This document shows positions 23,814 through 34,689 of a stretch of DNA of 64,000 nucleotides, piece by piece. The stretch is taken from assembly GCA_025506515.1 (NCBI GenBank), contig CM046452.1, positions 70,016,580 to 70,080,579 on the forward strand, given 5' to 3'. A model generated the notes under the pieces. It had not been told where the DNA came from. It searched no databases and was given only the letters and a program-made list of their open reading frames with translations. Positions within the stretch are counted from its first letter, which is position 1; every line of letters begins with the position of its first letter. Both the position numbers and the translations under genes were made by a program. The stretch comes from Flaveria trinervia (lineage: Eukaryota; Streptophyta; Magnoliopsida; Asterales; Asteraceae).

Positions 23814-24655
23814 GTTAAGTGCTTCCTGTCAAAGGCTATAGAGAAGGATTCGATCTCCTATGGGACACATCAATCAACAGAAGATGAATCACTTGATCCA
23901 GAATGATCTAGTGGGAGGAGTAAATGTCAAAAACTTCCAACTACCGGATTTTGTGTCTCCTGCAAGAAAAGCAAACAGACTAAGAAGTCTCATAAGGAAA
24001 AGAAAGTTCATTCCATAGAACTGTCTCTTGAGCTTCTTCACATGGATCTATTTGGTCCAGTCAGTACAAGGAGCATCGCCGGCGACTTATACTGTTATGT
24101 GTTACAGATGACTACTCAAGATTCTCTTGGTAATGTTTCTGAAATCCAATCTGAAACATTTGAGTCATTCAAAGAGTTAGTAACTACTTTGGAGTCTCTC
24201 TACAAGCTGAAGGTAAGACAAGTACGCTCAGAAAATGGTACCGAGTTCAAGAATCAGTGGATGGAGGCATTCTGCAAAGAAAAGAGAATTGTACATCAAT
24301 TTACATCTGCCTACACTCCACAGATGAATAGAGTTGCTGAATGGAAGAACAAAGCTTGATAGAGATAGCTAGGACGATGCTAGCAAACTCGAAACTGCCT
24401 ATCCAATTCTGGAACGAGGTAGTAGCAAATGCATGTTACACCTTAAATCGAATCCTAGTAGTAAAACGTCATGGTAAGACGTGTTACGAGTTACTTCAAT
24501 GACGTAAACCAAATCTAGAGAACCTCGAACCGTTTGGCGCACCTTGCACCCTTTTGAAGAAAACTCAGGAAGGTAAGTTCAGCGAGAAGGCTGAAGAAGG
24601 AATTTTCCTAGGATACAACATACTGAATAAGAGAGTTTACAACAACTCAACGAGT
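23814..24655 (+). pseudogene. E1 integrase
   Basis: The zinc domain (RMGHINQQKMNHLI...) is frameshifted. The core is open from 24042: HMDLFGPVSTRS with the first catalytic Asp; VRSENGTEFKN, where the second catalytic Asp is Glu; and PQMNRVAEWKN with the final Glu. It then decays (IEIARTMLANSKLPIQFWNE in another frame, ending at CTPFEENSGR-like sequence near 24590). Inactive. Confidence 0.9.
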
Positions 24656-25330
24656 TAAGTAGAAGTGTGGTGTAACATGGATGTTCAGAGATACACCACC
24701 CCCCAGCTGGAAAAGGACCCGCATTCATTTTCGATTATGATGGATTCTTTAAGTCCTTCAACATCCTTCTCTCCACTCCTGAAGATGATTTAGCAACCAA
24801 GATGATGTATGATGTCTTAAACACACCACCCCTAGACTCAACCACATCCGGTTCACAAGGCCAGTCTTCTAGTAACTCAGGGAGAACACTAGAGGTAGTG
24901 ACTCCTCTTCGGATGATGAAGAAGTGAAAACGTTCAGGTGGATCAGGAGAACAGGTTCCTACTACTACAAGTACACACGCATTAGATGTTGATGCCTCTA
25001 ACACTTCGGAACCCCATACTCCCACTGCCTCAGATACTAAACATGTGGTTCACAATTTGGATAATGAGGTAGTTGTAGCCACCACTCCTAGATCTCGACT
25101 AAATGTTTATCATCCTCTGGACAATGTCATAGGGGATGTATAATCGGGAGTACAGAATCAGCTATATTCAGCTGATTATGCCTTAGTCATGAAAAAAGGC
25201 TACCTTCACGATGGTGCTTATCAATGTTTTGTGTCTCAATTTGAGCCAAAATATATAAGTGACGCCTTAATGATGAGCTTGGGGTGTCATGTAAGTAGAA
25301 CTTCTTCAATTCAAGAAGTTAAGAGTGTGG
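24656..25330 (+). pseudogene. E1 integrase-RT hinge (degenerate)
   Basis: Between integrase and RT, Ser/Thr/Pro-rich low-conservation sequence with many stops (for example DVDASNTSEPHTPTASD in one frame). This is the normal poorly conserved copia linker. The minus-strand open stretch here is not a gene. Confidence 0.6.
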
Positions 25331-26051
25331 ACTCTGGTGGAGAGACCTAAAGGTGCTAAGGTCATTGGCACTAAATGTGTTTTAAAATGCAAGAAGGATG
25401 ATCATGGGTCATTATCAGAAACAAGGCTCGACTAGTAGTTCAAGGATTTCGACAAGTCGAGGGAATTGATTACAATGAGTCTTTGCAACAGTGGCAAGAA
25501 TGGAAGCCATCCGTATCTTCCTAGCCTATGCATCGTATATGAGATTAAAGTCTATCAGCTTGATGTGAAGAGTGCATTTCTTCATGGTGAAATCCAGAGA
25601 CAATGTATGTCAGTCAACCCGAGGGATTTGAGGATCCGTATCATTGGGACAGAGTTTACAAGCTAGACAAGGCTCTATACGGGCTTCATCAAGCCCCCAT
25701 TGCATGGTATGAGAAGCTCTTGACTCATCTTGTGAATCATGAGTTTCGAAGATGAGTGATTGACTATACATTGTTTATCAAAGAGAAGGATGGTGACTTA
25801 TTGCTTGTACAGATTTATGTTGATGACATAATCTTCGGATCCAAAAACGAAGACTTGTGTAAGGAATTTGAAGCAGTAATGAAGGCAGAATTTGAGATGA
25901 GTGCCATAGGAGAAATGAAGTTGTTTCTCGGGTTATAGGTGGATCAGACACCTAAGGGAATTTTCCTACATCAAACCCAGTATGTAGGCGATATTCTCAG
26001 TCGGTTTGATATGGAGAATGCTTCGAGACTCCACTTGCTACAAACCACAAT
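25331..26051 (+). pseudogene. E1 reverse transcriptase
   Basis: VDSGGET-like start, then KVIGTKCVLK, frame changes, VYQLDVKSAFLHGEI (first catalytic Asp), KLDKALYGLHQAP, and the intact catalytic box YVDDIIFGS near 25818-25844, followed by EFEMSAIGEMKLFLGL and a TAG at 25936. Several stops and indels. Order and motifs are those of copia. Confidence 0.92.
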
Positions 26052-26744
26052 GTGGCACCCAACGAAAGTGGCGATCTAGTTGATGCCACCATGTACAGAG
26101 GAATGATCGGATCTCTCATGTACCCTCATCGCCTGATGACCGGATTCATGTACGCGACATGTCTAAGCTTCAGATATCAGGCGAAACCAAAGGTCAACCA
26201 TTTCATCGGCATTAAGAGGATATTTCGTTATCTGAAGGGTACCCCAACACTCGGGTTGTGGCATCCTCATGATGATGATTTCGATCTTAAAATGTATAGT
26301 GACTCGGATTACAGCGGTTGCAAAATGAACTACAAGTCAACATCAGTGGGATGTCAATTCTTTGGGAGAAGATTAGTTACCTGGCAGTGTAAGAAGCAGA
26401 CATCGGTTGCTTTGTCAACCTGTGAAGCTGAATATGTTGCTGCTGCAAGTTGCTGTTCACAGATCATCTGGATTCAACAACAAATGCGGGATTATGGTTT
26501 GCAATTTTCTAACACTCTTATTTATGTTGATAACTCTGCTGCTATTGCCATCACTAAAAATCCGGTCCAACATCCTAAAACCAAACACATCGGAATTAAA
26601 TATCACTTTATATGTGATTGTTTTGAAAAGCATTTGATCGATGTTGTTAAAATAAATACGGATTTTCAACGCGTTGATCTCCACACAAAAGCCTTTGATA
26701 AACCATGTTTTCTATATATGTTAAAGGTCAACGGCGTTAAATAG
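26052..26744 (+). pseudogene. E1 RT end and RNase H
   Basis: 230 open codons: TMYRGMIGSLMYPHR, RIFRYLKGTPTLGLWHP, YSDSDYSG (Asp), STCEAEYVAAASC (Glu), YVDNSAAIAITKNP (Asp) and DLHTKAFDKPCF. The RNase H catalytic set is complete. The block is homologous to the outer copia remnant at 5870-6534, so E1 inserted into a relative, at the IGSL motif. Ends in TAG. Confidence 0.93.
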
Positions 26745-28320
26745 AAAAGTGATGTGATCTCCGATGATGACAGTGCTTAGTCCGATATGTAGATTTCATT
26801 TTTACTTTTATTTTATTTTATTTTTTCGCCTATTAAAATTCTAAACACAAAACTTTTTTGGTTTTAGAATTTTAGGGGGAGAATAGGTTAAGGTCGTATT
26901 AAATTTAGTTGTTTTAATTTCGGTACATAAAAAAAGAAAAAGAAGGAGAGGACAGGCAAGCTAAAAGTAATGAGATCGTATCTGTGATACTGATTCAATG
27001 ACTATGAAAAATGATAGTACACAGGACAAATAGTTTGGGACTTTAAAAGAAGAAATTGTTTAAAATGCAAAATTCAAAGTATAAGTCTGAGAAGTCTAAG
27101 CACAATAAAAGAAAAAATGATAGTAAAACTAGCTACTACTAAGGTAACACGGAGATAGTAGACCTAAGGTTGCTAGACCATTAGATGATGTGTCGGTAGA
27201 TTCAACACAATAGATAAGTAAACCTCGTTGGTGATTTCAAGTTCAAACTAAGCTGTTCAACTAGCTGTGGGTTATCATCTTATCCCTAGTTAACACAATC
27301 AACAAAGTTCCAATAAGGGGTGACGAGCAAAATAATGCCACAAATGTGTGCGGATGACCATAAAATGAGCAAAGCACATGAAAAATGCAAAAAACAATAA
27401 AGCTAATAACCTATGTTGTTGGTGCGTTCTGTGCAAAAAGAATAAAATTGCTCAAACAAGAAGATAGGTTGTGTGCCTCTCTACTGTGCGGTGACACTGA
27501 CCTGAGGATAAGCATAACCTAAATATTCTAGAATTCATTGTTGTTTCGCCTCTCTGCTGTGCGTGGCACTGACCTGAGGCTTAGCATCTCTTTGAAAGCT
27601 CTAGAATAGTTTATTCTTGAATACTACCCGTAAACCGCTCAAAAATCTCTTGAGGAATGTTGATTACCATATAAGTGTGGGATCCATGAATGCTTGTTGA
27701 AATAATTAAACCTTAAATCATTACCAATCTGTGTTAAAAGTCTGTGTATGGATTTAAGAGGACAGGTATATTGACAATCATCGTGGCTACAACTCTTGAA
27801 AGTCAAAACCACTGTGTGCATCTTGTGGCACTAGTATGATTTCCTAGACTTGCTAATGACTCTTGATAAAAATAAGAATCTAGCATCAAAAGGTTTTGGT
27901 AACATGTCCCGAATGATTTGATTTACCTGTATGATTCCATAATGAATCGTTCCACTTATGGTCAAAATAACTTGAAGCTGTCTGTTCGAGAAATAAACCT
28001 GTTAGATATCTATCTTAGGATTTCCATCTCATACGAAAATTACAAAATTTTGTTTTAGTTTTGTCTTTTAGCTCTAGTTGCTTCATTTGTTTAATTTTGT
28101 CAGTTTAGTTGTTAAACGTTGGACTATGCATTGGAATTCTGTTTGGGATTTAAACACTAAAAAAGGGTCACGTCTGAGGTGACCAAACGGGTTTTCAAAT
28201 GTTAAAAGGATCACGTCTGAGGTGATCAAAAGGTCTCGAAGTTAAAATGGTCATGTATGTGATGATCGAATGCTCGAAATGTTTTATCAATAGTTAAAAG
28301 GGTTAAGAGTCAAATGGTCA
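26745..28320 (+). other. E1 spacer between pol and post-pol ORF, left part
   Basis: No gene recognised. Contains an A/G-rich stretch (26930-26960), an imperfect direct repeat of about 75 bp (27475-27540 and 27544-27610, shared core CTGACCTGAGG), and three copies of a dyad word (28165-28268). Confidence 0.6.
28165..28268. repeat. Three dyad words GGTCACGTCTGAGGTGACC
   Basis: GGTCACGTCTGAGGTGACC at about 28166, GATCACGTCTGAGGTGATC at 28209 and a weaker GGTCATGTATGTGATGATC at 28246. In the second copy both arms changed from GGTCA to GATCA, so the dyad is kept. Confidence 0.7.
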
Positions 28321-28339
28321 TAAAGTCAACATAATAAGT

Positions 28340-28690
28340 TTGAGCTCATTCGCACGACTGGACCATGAGTATGGACCAGTCGTACGATTGGACCATACGT
28401 ATGAGCCCAATTGCACGACTAAACCACACGCATGGCCCAAACGTGCGATTGGACCATCAGCATGAGTAAACTCACATGATTGGTTCACAAAATGAACCAA
28501 TCGCATGAATGGAGGTGACCGAATGACACAGTCGCACGACTGACATCTAGTCGCATGACTGAAGGAGACTAACTGTGCCAGTCGCACGACGGATCCTCAG
28601 TTGCACGAATCAAGTATGCGACTGGGTTCAGTCACACGACTGTAGGAAACCCTAGAATAAAAGGAGGGGGAGTCGGTCACAGTCATTCAT
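28340..28690. repeat. CGACTG word array in E1 spacer, first block
   Basis: About twenty words such as CAGTCGTACGATTGGACC, AGTCGCACGACTGA and GCGACTGGGTTCAGTC, of the same type as in E1 LTR. Non-coding; a minus-strand open stretch (28587-28318) is a by-product. Confidence 0.85.
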
Positions 28691-29034
28691 CACTCCCAAA
28701 TCGCCCCCAAAGCGCACGACTATACCGTTACTCTGCCCGATTTTTATTTGACCATTCTAGACCACTGATTGTTGTGTGCTGACGATTACTAGTGATTATA
28801 CAAGTAATGCGTGATGTAATCCACACAAATGTCCATCAATTTGTGCCCTAATGATCGATTTTAAGCCCTAAACAGAACCGAGACTTAGTTTGCCTAAGAA
28901 ACCAATAAAACTAAGTACATTGTTCAATTAAAGGTTATTAGGTGCTATATCGGTCATTTGCGAGACTAATGAGCCAAACCACGACGTCTAACATTAAGTT
29001 TTGCTCAAAATTTGAATTTGAATTGAACAAACAG
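28691..29034 (+). other. E1 spacer, between word-array blocks
   Basis: Nothing coding seen. Ordinary composition, no clear repeats. Confidence 0.5.
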
Positions 29035-29250
29035 TCTGTCATGCGAATGGACACGCTGATAAACTTCAATCGCATGACTGAGCTGGGCGAATGGCTCAAT
29101 CACACGACTGAACCATGCGTATGAGTTCAGTCGCATGACTGGTGTAAACGCATGGGATAGCATACGACTAAGCCCAATCGCATGCTCAGTCGTATGTATG
29201 AGCTCAATCACACGACTAGATCTCAGTCGCACAGTTCATTCGCACAACAG
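29035..29250. repeat. CGACTG word array in E1 spacer, second block
   Basis: Words ATGCGAATGGAC, CAATCGCATGACTGAGC and CAGTCGCATGACTGG repeat about every 15-20 bp up to 75 bp before the post-pol start codon. Confidence 0.82.
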
Positions 29251-29325
29251 AACAGAAGATATCAAGTCAAATGAATCAAATTGTCACTCATTTACACACT
29301 AACATTTATTTGCATTGTGTAACAG

Positions 29326-30764
29326 ATGACGAGTCATTGGCCCATGAGCACTAAGCACAACATTTGTGCACATCTGGATCTGAACTCACGGAATGCGGCT
29401 GATTTCTCGGGCATTATTACATTCTTATGGAGATCGAGGATCTTCCGTGCTATGTCAACTCCATGGACGCCGTACCAGTCAGTTCAACAGGCTTTCTGAG
29501 AAAGCGCGGTTGTCAATAGATCCTCAGAGCCCCACTGTATCAGGAGCTCCATTTTCGGTCAGGATATAGAGATCACTGAGGACGATCTCAGGACAGTCTT
29601 AGAGTTTGGGGACGATGTTGACTACCCAACACGACTACACCCACTGACAGTACGAGGCTGTTTTCTGCGGGCCAAGTACTCGGGGGATATCACCGCAGGT
29701 GTGCTCAACAAGAGCAACCTGTGCCCCAAATTTAAGTACTTGGCCCATGTGCTACTTAAGTGCATTGCCTCCAGGAAGGGAGGCTTCGATGAGCTATCTG
29801 ATCAGATTCAGAACGCCTACATGGCGTTGGTGCTGAACCATCCGTTCAGCTTCTCCAGGATGATCTTCACCTACCTGGTGAAGAACATCGAGGCTAAGGG
29901 CAAGGAGGGCTTTTGCATGTCCCCTCGCTTTATGCAGATGATCATTGACCAAAAGCTCCCTTCGCTGCCAAAGGAGAAGGAGGATGTCGTGGTGCTCGAG
30001 GTGATGGACGATACCACCTTGGGCAGGATGAAGGTGTACAGGGGGAAACAGGTGGAACCTCCTGTCATGAAGCTGTTTGAGCATCTAGCCGTGAGGACTA
30101 TGTGGCGCCGTCACGAACGAAGTGGTGCCATGATGACAGCGACTCCAACACTGAGCAGATTGTGCTCCCTGCTGATGCTTCTGATGTTGATAATAGTGGT
30201 GATGGTGGAGACACTGGCCCCACTCCATCTAGGGCCACCACTACAGATGTTACACCTCCACAACCCACTCATGGAGAAGCTGATACAGCTGGTTTCCATC
30301 AGGATTTCTGTCCTCATCAGGAGGAAGAGGAGGAGGATGAGGAGTCGTTGACTCATACGGTGGGCAGTAAGGTAGTTGCCACCGAACGAGGGATTCAGGT
30401 GGTTGGTGGATGCCCGAGAGAGTCTGGGGAGACTATGACTGATCCTACCTACACCCCAGCTCGGCCCAGCATCCCAGGGGGAGCGTCCTCCTCGAGGGGT
30501 TCAAGGAAAAAGAGGATGGCTCAGCCCCACGGGATGAAGCCCAAGAGACGGAGGTACACATTGATCACTGCCTCTTCACCTACTACCACCACAGCTACCA
30601 CCACCACCACTACCTCACCCACCACCACTACTACTACACCATCCACCATTACTACCACACCTCCACCTACCACTACCTCAGCCACCACCACTACTACCAC
30701 TCCACCCACTCACATACCACCACCCATATTCACCACTGCCACCACTACCACCACCAGCCACTAA
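29326..30764 (+). pseudogene. E1 post-pol ORF, N-terminal domain and Thr-rich region
   Basis: ATG at 29326 opens MTSHWPMSTKHNICAHLDLN. One TGA at 29497 (probably a former Trp codon) and a frame change near 30100 are the only breaks to 30764. Residues about 80-240 form a globular domain (LRAKYSGDITAGVLNKSNLCP, ALVLNHPFSFSRMIF, FCMSPRFMQMII) shared with the outer copia ORF. After the shift: acidic tract HQEEEEEDEESL, basic SRKKRMAQPHGMKPKRRR, and a Thr/Pro run (ACC repeats, 30580-30760). No signal peptide or membrane segment in this frame. A structural or nucleic-acid role is possible; function unknown. Confidence 0.75.
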
Positions 30765-30851
30765 GTCGAACCATCGTCCCACTCATCCTTCACTACACGA
30801 TCATCTCTGCCCTATATTGGGGTAGAGGAACAGCTGTCAGCACTCAACAAA

Positions 30852-31358
30852 ATGGTGTTGAAGCTGTTGGCAGCTGATAAGGAGAGAGCTACACAACTAC
30901 GTCAGCTTGCGGAGCTTAATGCTACCCAAGCTCAGCAGATATCTCAGCAGGCTCTGCAGATCGCCCAACTCAAGGAGCAAAATGACCAATCAGCTAAAAG
31001 GATTGGGGAGTTGGAGACTGAAAACAATTCCATCATGCTCCGACTCAAAGGCACTAAAGATGAGCCTCTCAAGATCATAGAGGGAGATGATGATGATGAT
31101 GGTGGTGATGAGGATGAACATGATGAGGATGATGATGAGGATGATGATGAGGATGATGATGAGGATGAGACAGATGAAGGAGGTGATGGGGGAGCAGGAG
31201 AGGAAGAGGGAGGAGATAATGAGGAAGGAGATGATGCGACTGCATCATATGCCACACACACCAAAGAAAGATGCTCCAAGAAGGCACAGGGTCAGGGAGC
31301 CTCGTCCTCAGCCCCGCCTGCAGAAGAGCCCATGATTCAAGATAAAAGTAATGTTTAG
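30852..31358 (+). pseudogene. E1 post-pol ORF, coiled-coil and acidic region
   Basis: 168 open codons. Residues 1-65 have a heptad-rich Gln/Leu/Ala pattern (QLRQLAELNATQAQQISQQA, QIAQLKEQNDQ, IGELETENNSIML) fitting a coiled coil. Then an Asp/Glu tract (GATGATGAGG repeats at 31085-31170) and a Gly/Glu-rich tail. The A/T/G skew yields spurious Met- and His-rich frames on both strands. Probably the middle of the same post-pol protein, separated from 30764 by a stop. Confidence 0.65.
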
Positions 31359-31558
31359 ATGTTTATGTAATGTTAAATATTGTGTAATTGAATCATGTAT
31401 TAAACTTATGTACTTAATGTTTATATATATTTGCTATTTAACTGTCTTGATTATTGACAAATGATTGTTGTGTTAAATGTTTAAATCAAGCAGATCAACC
31501 ATCTCAGCAAGACGAGTATGATGTTGCTCCCTTATAGCAACTCAAGTCTCAATTCACT

Positions 31559-32675
31559 ATGATACTTGATTTGCAAAGGACTGTTAGGAGGTCTGTGAGT
31601 TATACTCCTGAAGAAGGAGAAATAATTCATGACCTTACTGATGAGCAACTTGCGGAGATGTTCCGGCTAAATCCAGATGAAATTGTCAAGGATGCCCCTA
31701 CCGTTGACGTGGCTAGTGACGACGAGCTAAATGATGTGGACGAAATAGATATTGAAGACGTCACAGCCTAGCATTATCTGGAGTATGCTGACAGAGAGGG
31801 AAATGTAGTCCCCAATCTGGGTGACACTCTCGTTAGTGGTACGTTTGAAAACCTGGATCAGATGGAGCAAGAGTTGGAGAAAAATAAGGATCAAGCCCAA
31901 ACCTCAGACGCCGATGTCAACATCAAAAAAGCTAAATGGGCGGCATGTTTTGCAGAGATCTGAGCCCAACGCACTACTCCAAAGCCGAGTGTCTACACCA
32001 AGCTCTACAAAGTGAAGAAGCATCTGAAGGTGTCAGGAAAGATTATAGCATGGGCATATTTTGAGGATCTAAATGTCTATGCTGTCAGGAGGGAGAAGGG
32101 CATAGAATACTTCAGATTCCCACATGATTTGAAGACTCTTCCTGGTTTTGAGCTCAACCAGCTGGCTAAACTAAAATTGTTATATGCTAACCCAAAGCAA
32201 ATGTCAGGCTGGTTTGAGGCTGCATTGCAGAAAGAGTACCACACCAGGCGGGTCAACTTCAAACCTCAACAACCGACGAGGTACATCAGACGGTCTGAAG
32301 TTGATGCCATTACTGGAAAGCCAAAGATAGTGCTAAAGTGGGTCCTCCACGCACAATGTCAAGAATTCCTCTAAGGGAAATGCCATAGGACTTTACTCCA
32401 CACTTTAAGTGGTGGTACTATGATTGGAAAACAGGTGAAGTTGTTATAGTCTTGCAAAAAGAGGACCAAATGGATACTATTCAGGTATTTGACCCATATG
32501 GCTAACAAACTTGTCTGCTAATGATGTATACACATTGTACAAGTGGCCATTGTTTTATGATTCGCAAGACATTATACAAGCCCTCCAGTTCCAAAATGTT
32601 ATAAGGCTCTGCTTTGTATTTGAGATACATGTTGGAGCTACAAGAGAGGAGAAGTACAAGAAGTTGAAGAGCTGA
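31559..32675 (+). pseudogene. E1 post-pol ORF, C-terminal domain
   Basis: Begins in SYTPEEGEIIHDLTDEQLAEM and continues, with frame changes near 31770, 32010 and 32375, through a basic segment (VSGKIIAWAYFEDLNVYAVR, FELNQLAKLKLL), PHFKWWYYDWKTGEVV, LYKWPLFYDSQDI and FEIHVGATREEK to TGA at 32673. The ORF therefore runs almost to the polypurine tract. No match to a known domain recognised. Confidence 0.6.
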
Positions 32676-32709
32676 TGAAGAATGTTAGACAATAGAGTAA
32701 ACTAGGTCC

Positions 32710-32717
32710 AAGGGGAG
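32710..32717 (+). other. Polypurine tract of E1
   Basis: AAGGGGAG two bases before the TG of the right LTR, the expected place for plus-strand priming. Confidence 0.75.
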
Positions 32718-32719
32718 TT

Positions 32720-33421
32720 TGTAGATACATGTGTACCTAGTTTAGGAGTTCAAATGTAAAATGTATTTCATGTCTTACGTATATGTAATTGAATGGGTAT
32801 GAATGAAATGTGTTTGTGATGCTTATAATGTTTAATATTTCATTGTTTATTGTGTGATAACGCATATTGAACTAACTATATAGGTTGTGGTTTTTTATAT
32901 AGTTCTTAGTCAATAATGATTGAGAAACGTACTTAAACTTAATAGTGTGAAGTTCTCATGCAAATGGACCATGCTAATGGACCATATGCATGAATACTTC
33001 ATGCTAATGAACCAGTCACACGACTGGACCAGGAGACTGGATTAGTCGCACGAGTGTAACATGAGATTGACTCAGTTGCACGACTGGACCTTCAGTTGTG
33101 CGGATGGATCAACCGCATGATTCAGTCGCACGAATGAAAAACCCTAACCTATAAATACCACTTAATTCGTGAAAAAACGTAACAATTCGAATCCCTATGC
33201 ACTAAATCGTACCCTAGCCATCCAGAGACCCTAGAAAACCTGTTCCAAGTTCATAGATCGCAGTTAATCATCTTACAATCATTCTTAACGTTTAGATTCA
33301 TTCTTAGATTGATTATACTTGCGTTCTCACTGATTGGATCGCCAATCAAATAGGATTCCACACTATTTGGTTTGGTATACACGTAAATCAGTTAGTACTC
33401 CATACCGAAATGGTCCTAACA
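32720..33421 (+). repeat. E1 right LTR, 702 bp
   Basis: Collinear with the left LTR from TGTAGATACATGTG to GGTCCTAACA, followed by AATCA. Word array 32955-33145, TATA box 33150-33157. Confidence 0.95.
32955..33145. repeat. CGACTG word array in E1 right LTR
   Basis: Same position as in the left LTR. One extra ATGCTAATGGACC unit and a missing 27-bp stretch relative to the left copy. Confidence 0.82.
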
Positions 33422-33426
33422 AATCA

Positions 33427-34660
33427 GAGATCCAATAATTGTCCTGTACTGATGTGATAAGTATCCTCCCCCTTAGAGTCAGGGAAAAGATTGTGATGGG
33501 TATAGGAGTCTTTGCTAGCTTGCAATCTTTCATATCAAAACTTTCTAAGATGTCTTTAACATGGTTAGATTGATTTATAAAGAACCCTTCTTTAATCTAT
33601 TTTACCTTAATTCCAAGGAAAAAGTCCATTTTTCCCATAAAACTCATTTCAAACTTCTTATTCATAGTGCTCTCAAAGTCCTACACATTTGGTCATTTGA
33701 GAAACCAAATATGATGTCATCAACACAGGCTTGTACGAGCAAAATGTCTTTCTCGGACTTTCTTATGAATAAAGTATTTTCAATGGTACCTCTGGTGTAA
33801 CCATTATTCAAGAGAAACTAAGAAAAAATCTCATACCATAACCTAGGTGCCTGGTGCAGCCCATAGAGAGCTTTATCCAGCTTGAACACATAGTTGGGGT
33901 GTTTTGGGTCTTCATATCCTAGAGGTGGCATACACAGACTTCCTTGTCTATGTCCCTGTAAAGAAAGGCACACTTGACATCAAGCTGGTAGACTATAAAG
34001 TTCTTGACCGGATGGTAGTGGACATAAGTTCCAAACCTTTTGTCTCTTGAATTGAAGCAATTCCTCTTGCATTGATTCAACCCAACTACTATCTTTCAAG
34101 GCTTTTTCTACCTTCTTTGGCTCCATTTATGATAAGAAACATGAGTACAAGTAGACATTCCTGTTATGAGTTTGTCCCCTTGTTCTCACATTTCAGAAAC
34201 ATTTCTAATGATGTTCTTAGCTGGATGAGTGTTATGAATCCTAAGCCTAGGAATTATATCTAGTTACATGGATAGATCCAAATTGGAAAGGTTTTTCTTA
34301 AGGTTCTGAACACTTGGACGGGCTGATGTTTCACATTCATTCAATGAGGACTGATTGAAAGAAGGATGGACAACATTAATATTAGTTGGTTATGGAGCAG
34401 TATTAACACTTGCATGTTCCTTCATGATGTTGTTTCCATCAACTTGGTGTTGTGCATTGTCACTGGATGAGTTTTGAGGCTCACTTTGTTAACAACTTGT
34501 TAAAGCTCCACTAGTTCTTAGGATAGTTTACTGTCAGACCTTCCGATTATGAGAGCTTGATTTTCATCATTTCTTAGAGAAATTGGAAGAGGACTAGGTA
34601 ACTCAAACAGTTGGTCATCATTAAAATCACTTTGAGTACCTATTCTAGCTGAAACATTCT
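33427..34660 (-). pseudogene. Outer copia: reverse transcriptase and hinge
   Basis: On the minus strand: a hinge with many stops (34660-34260), then FKLDKALYGLHQAP near 33890-33840, and CVDDIIFGFSNDQMC (33735-33690), the catalytic box with Tyr changed to Cys, followed by KFEMSFMGKMDFFLGI. It runs up to IGSLI at the E1 insertion and continues at 6534. Frameshifts throughout. Confidence 0.85.
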
Positions 34661-34689
34661 CACAAGAAGGTTTAGAGTAGTTTGGAAAT

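Larger units (their letters stand above)
6535..33421 (+). mobile_element. Ty1/copia element E1, complete with both LTRs (host of nested insertions)
   Basis: Left LTR 6535-7259, PBS 7262, gag 9334-11257 and 22577-23393, protease, integrase, RT, RNase H to 26744, a 1.6-kb spacer, a large post-pol ORF 29326-32675, polypurine tract 32710, right LTR 32720-33421. Flanked by AATCA. After subtracting two guests with their duplications (1559 and 11319 bp) it measures about 14.0 kb, at the large end for copia and comparable to the SIRE/Maximus group. All ORFs carry stops or frameshifts. The LTRs differ by a 6-bp and a roughly 27-bp indel plus substitutions, so the insertion is not recent. Confidence 0.95.

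Noticed and set aside
30521..31335. Val-, Ser-, Met- and His-rich frames opposite or beside the E1 post-pol ORF
   Set aside because: Shadows of ACC and GAT repeats in the real frame.
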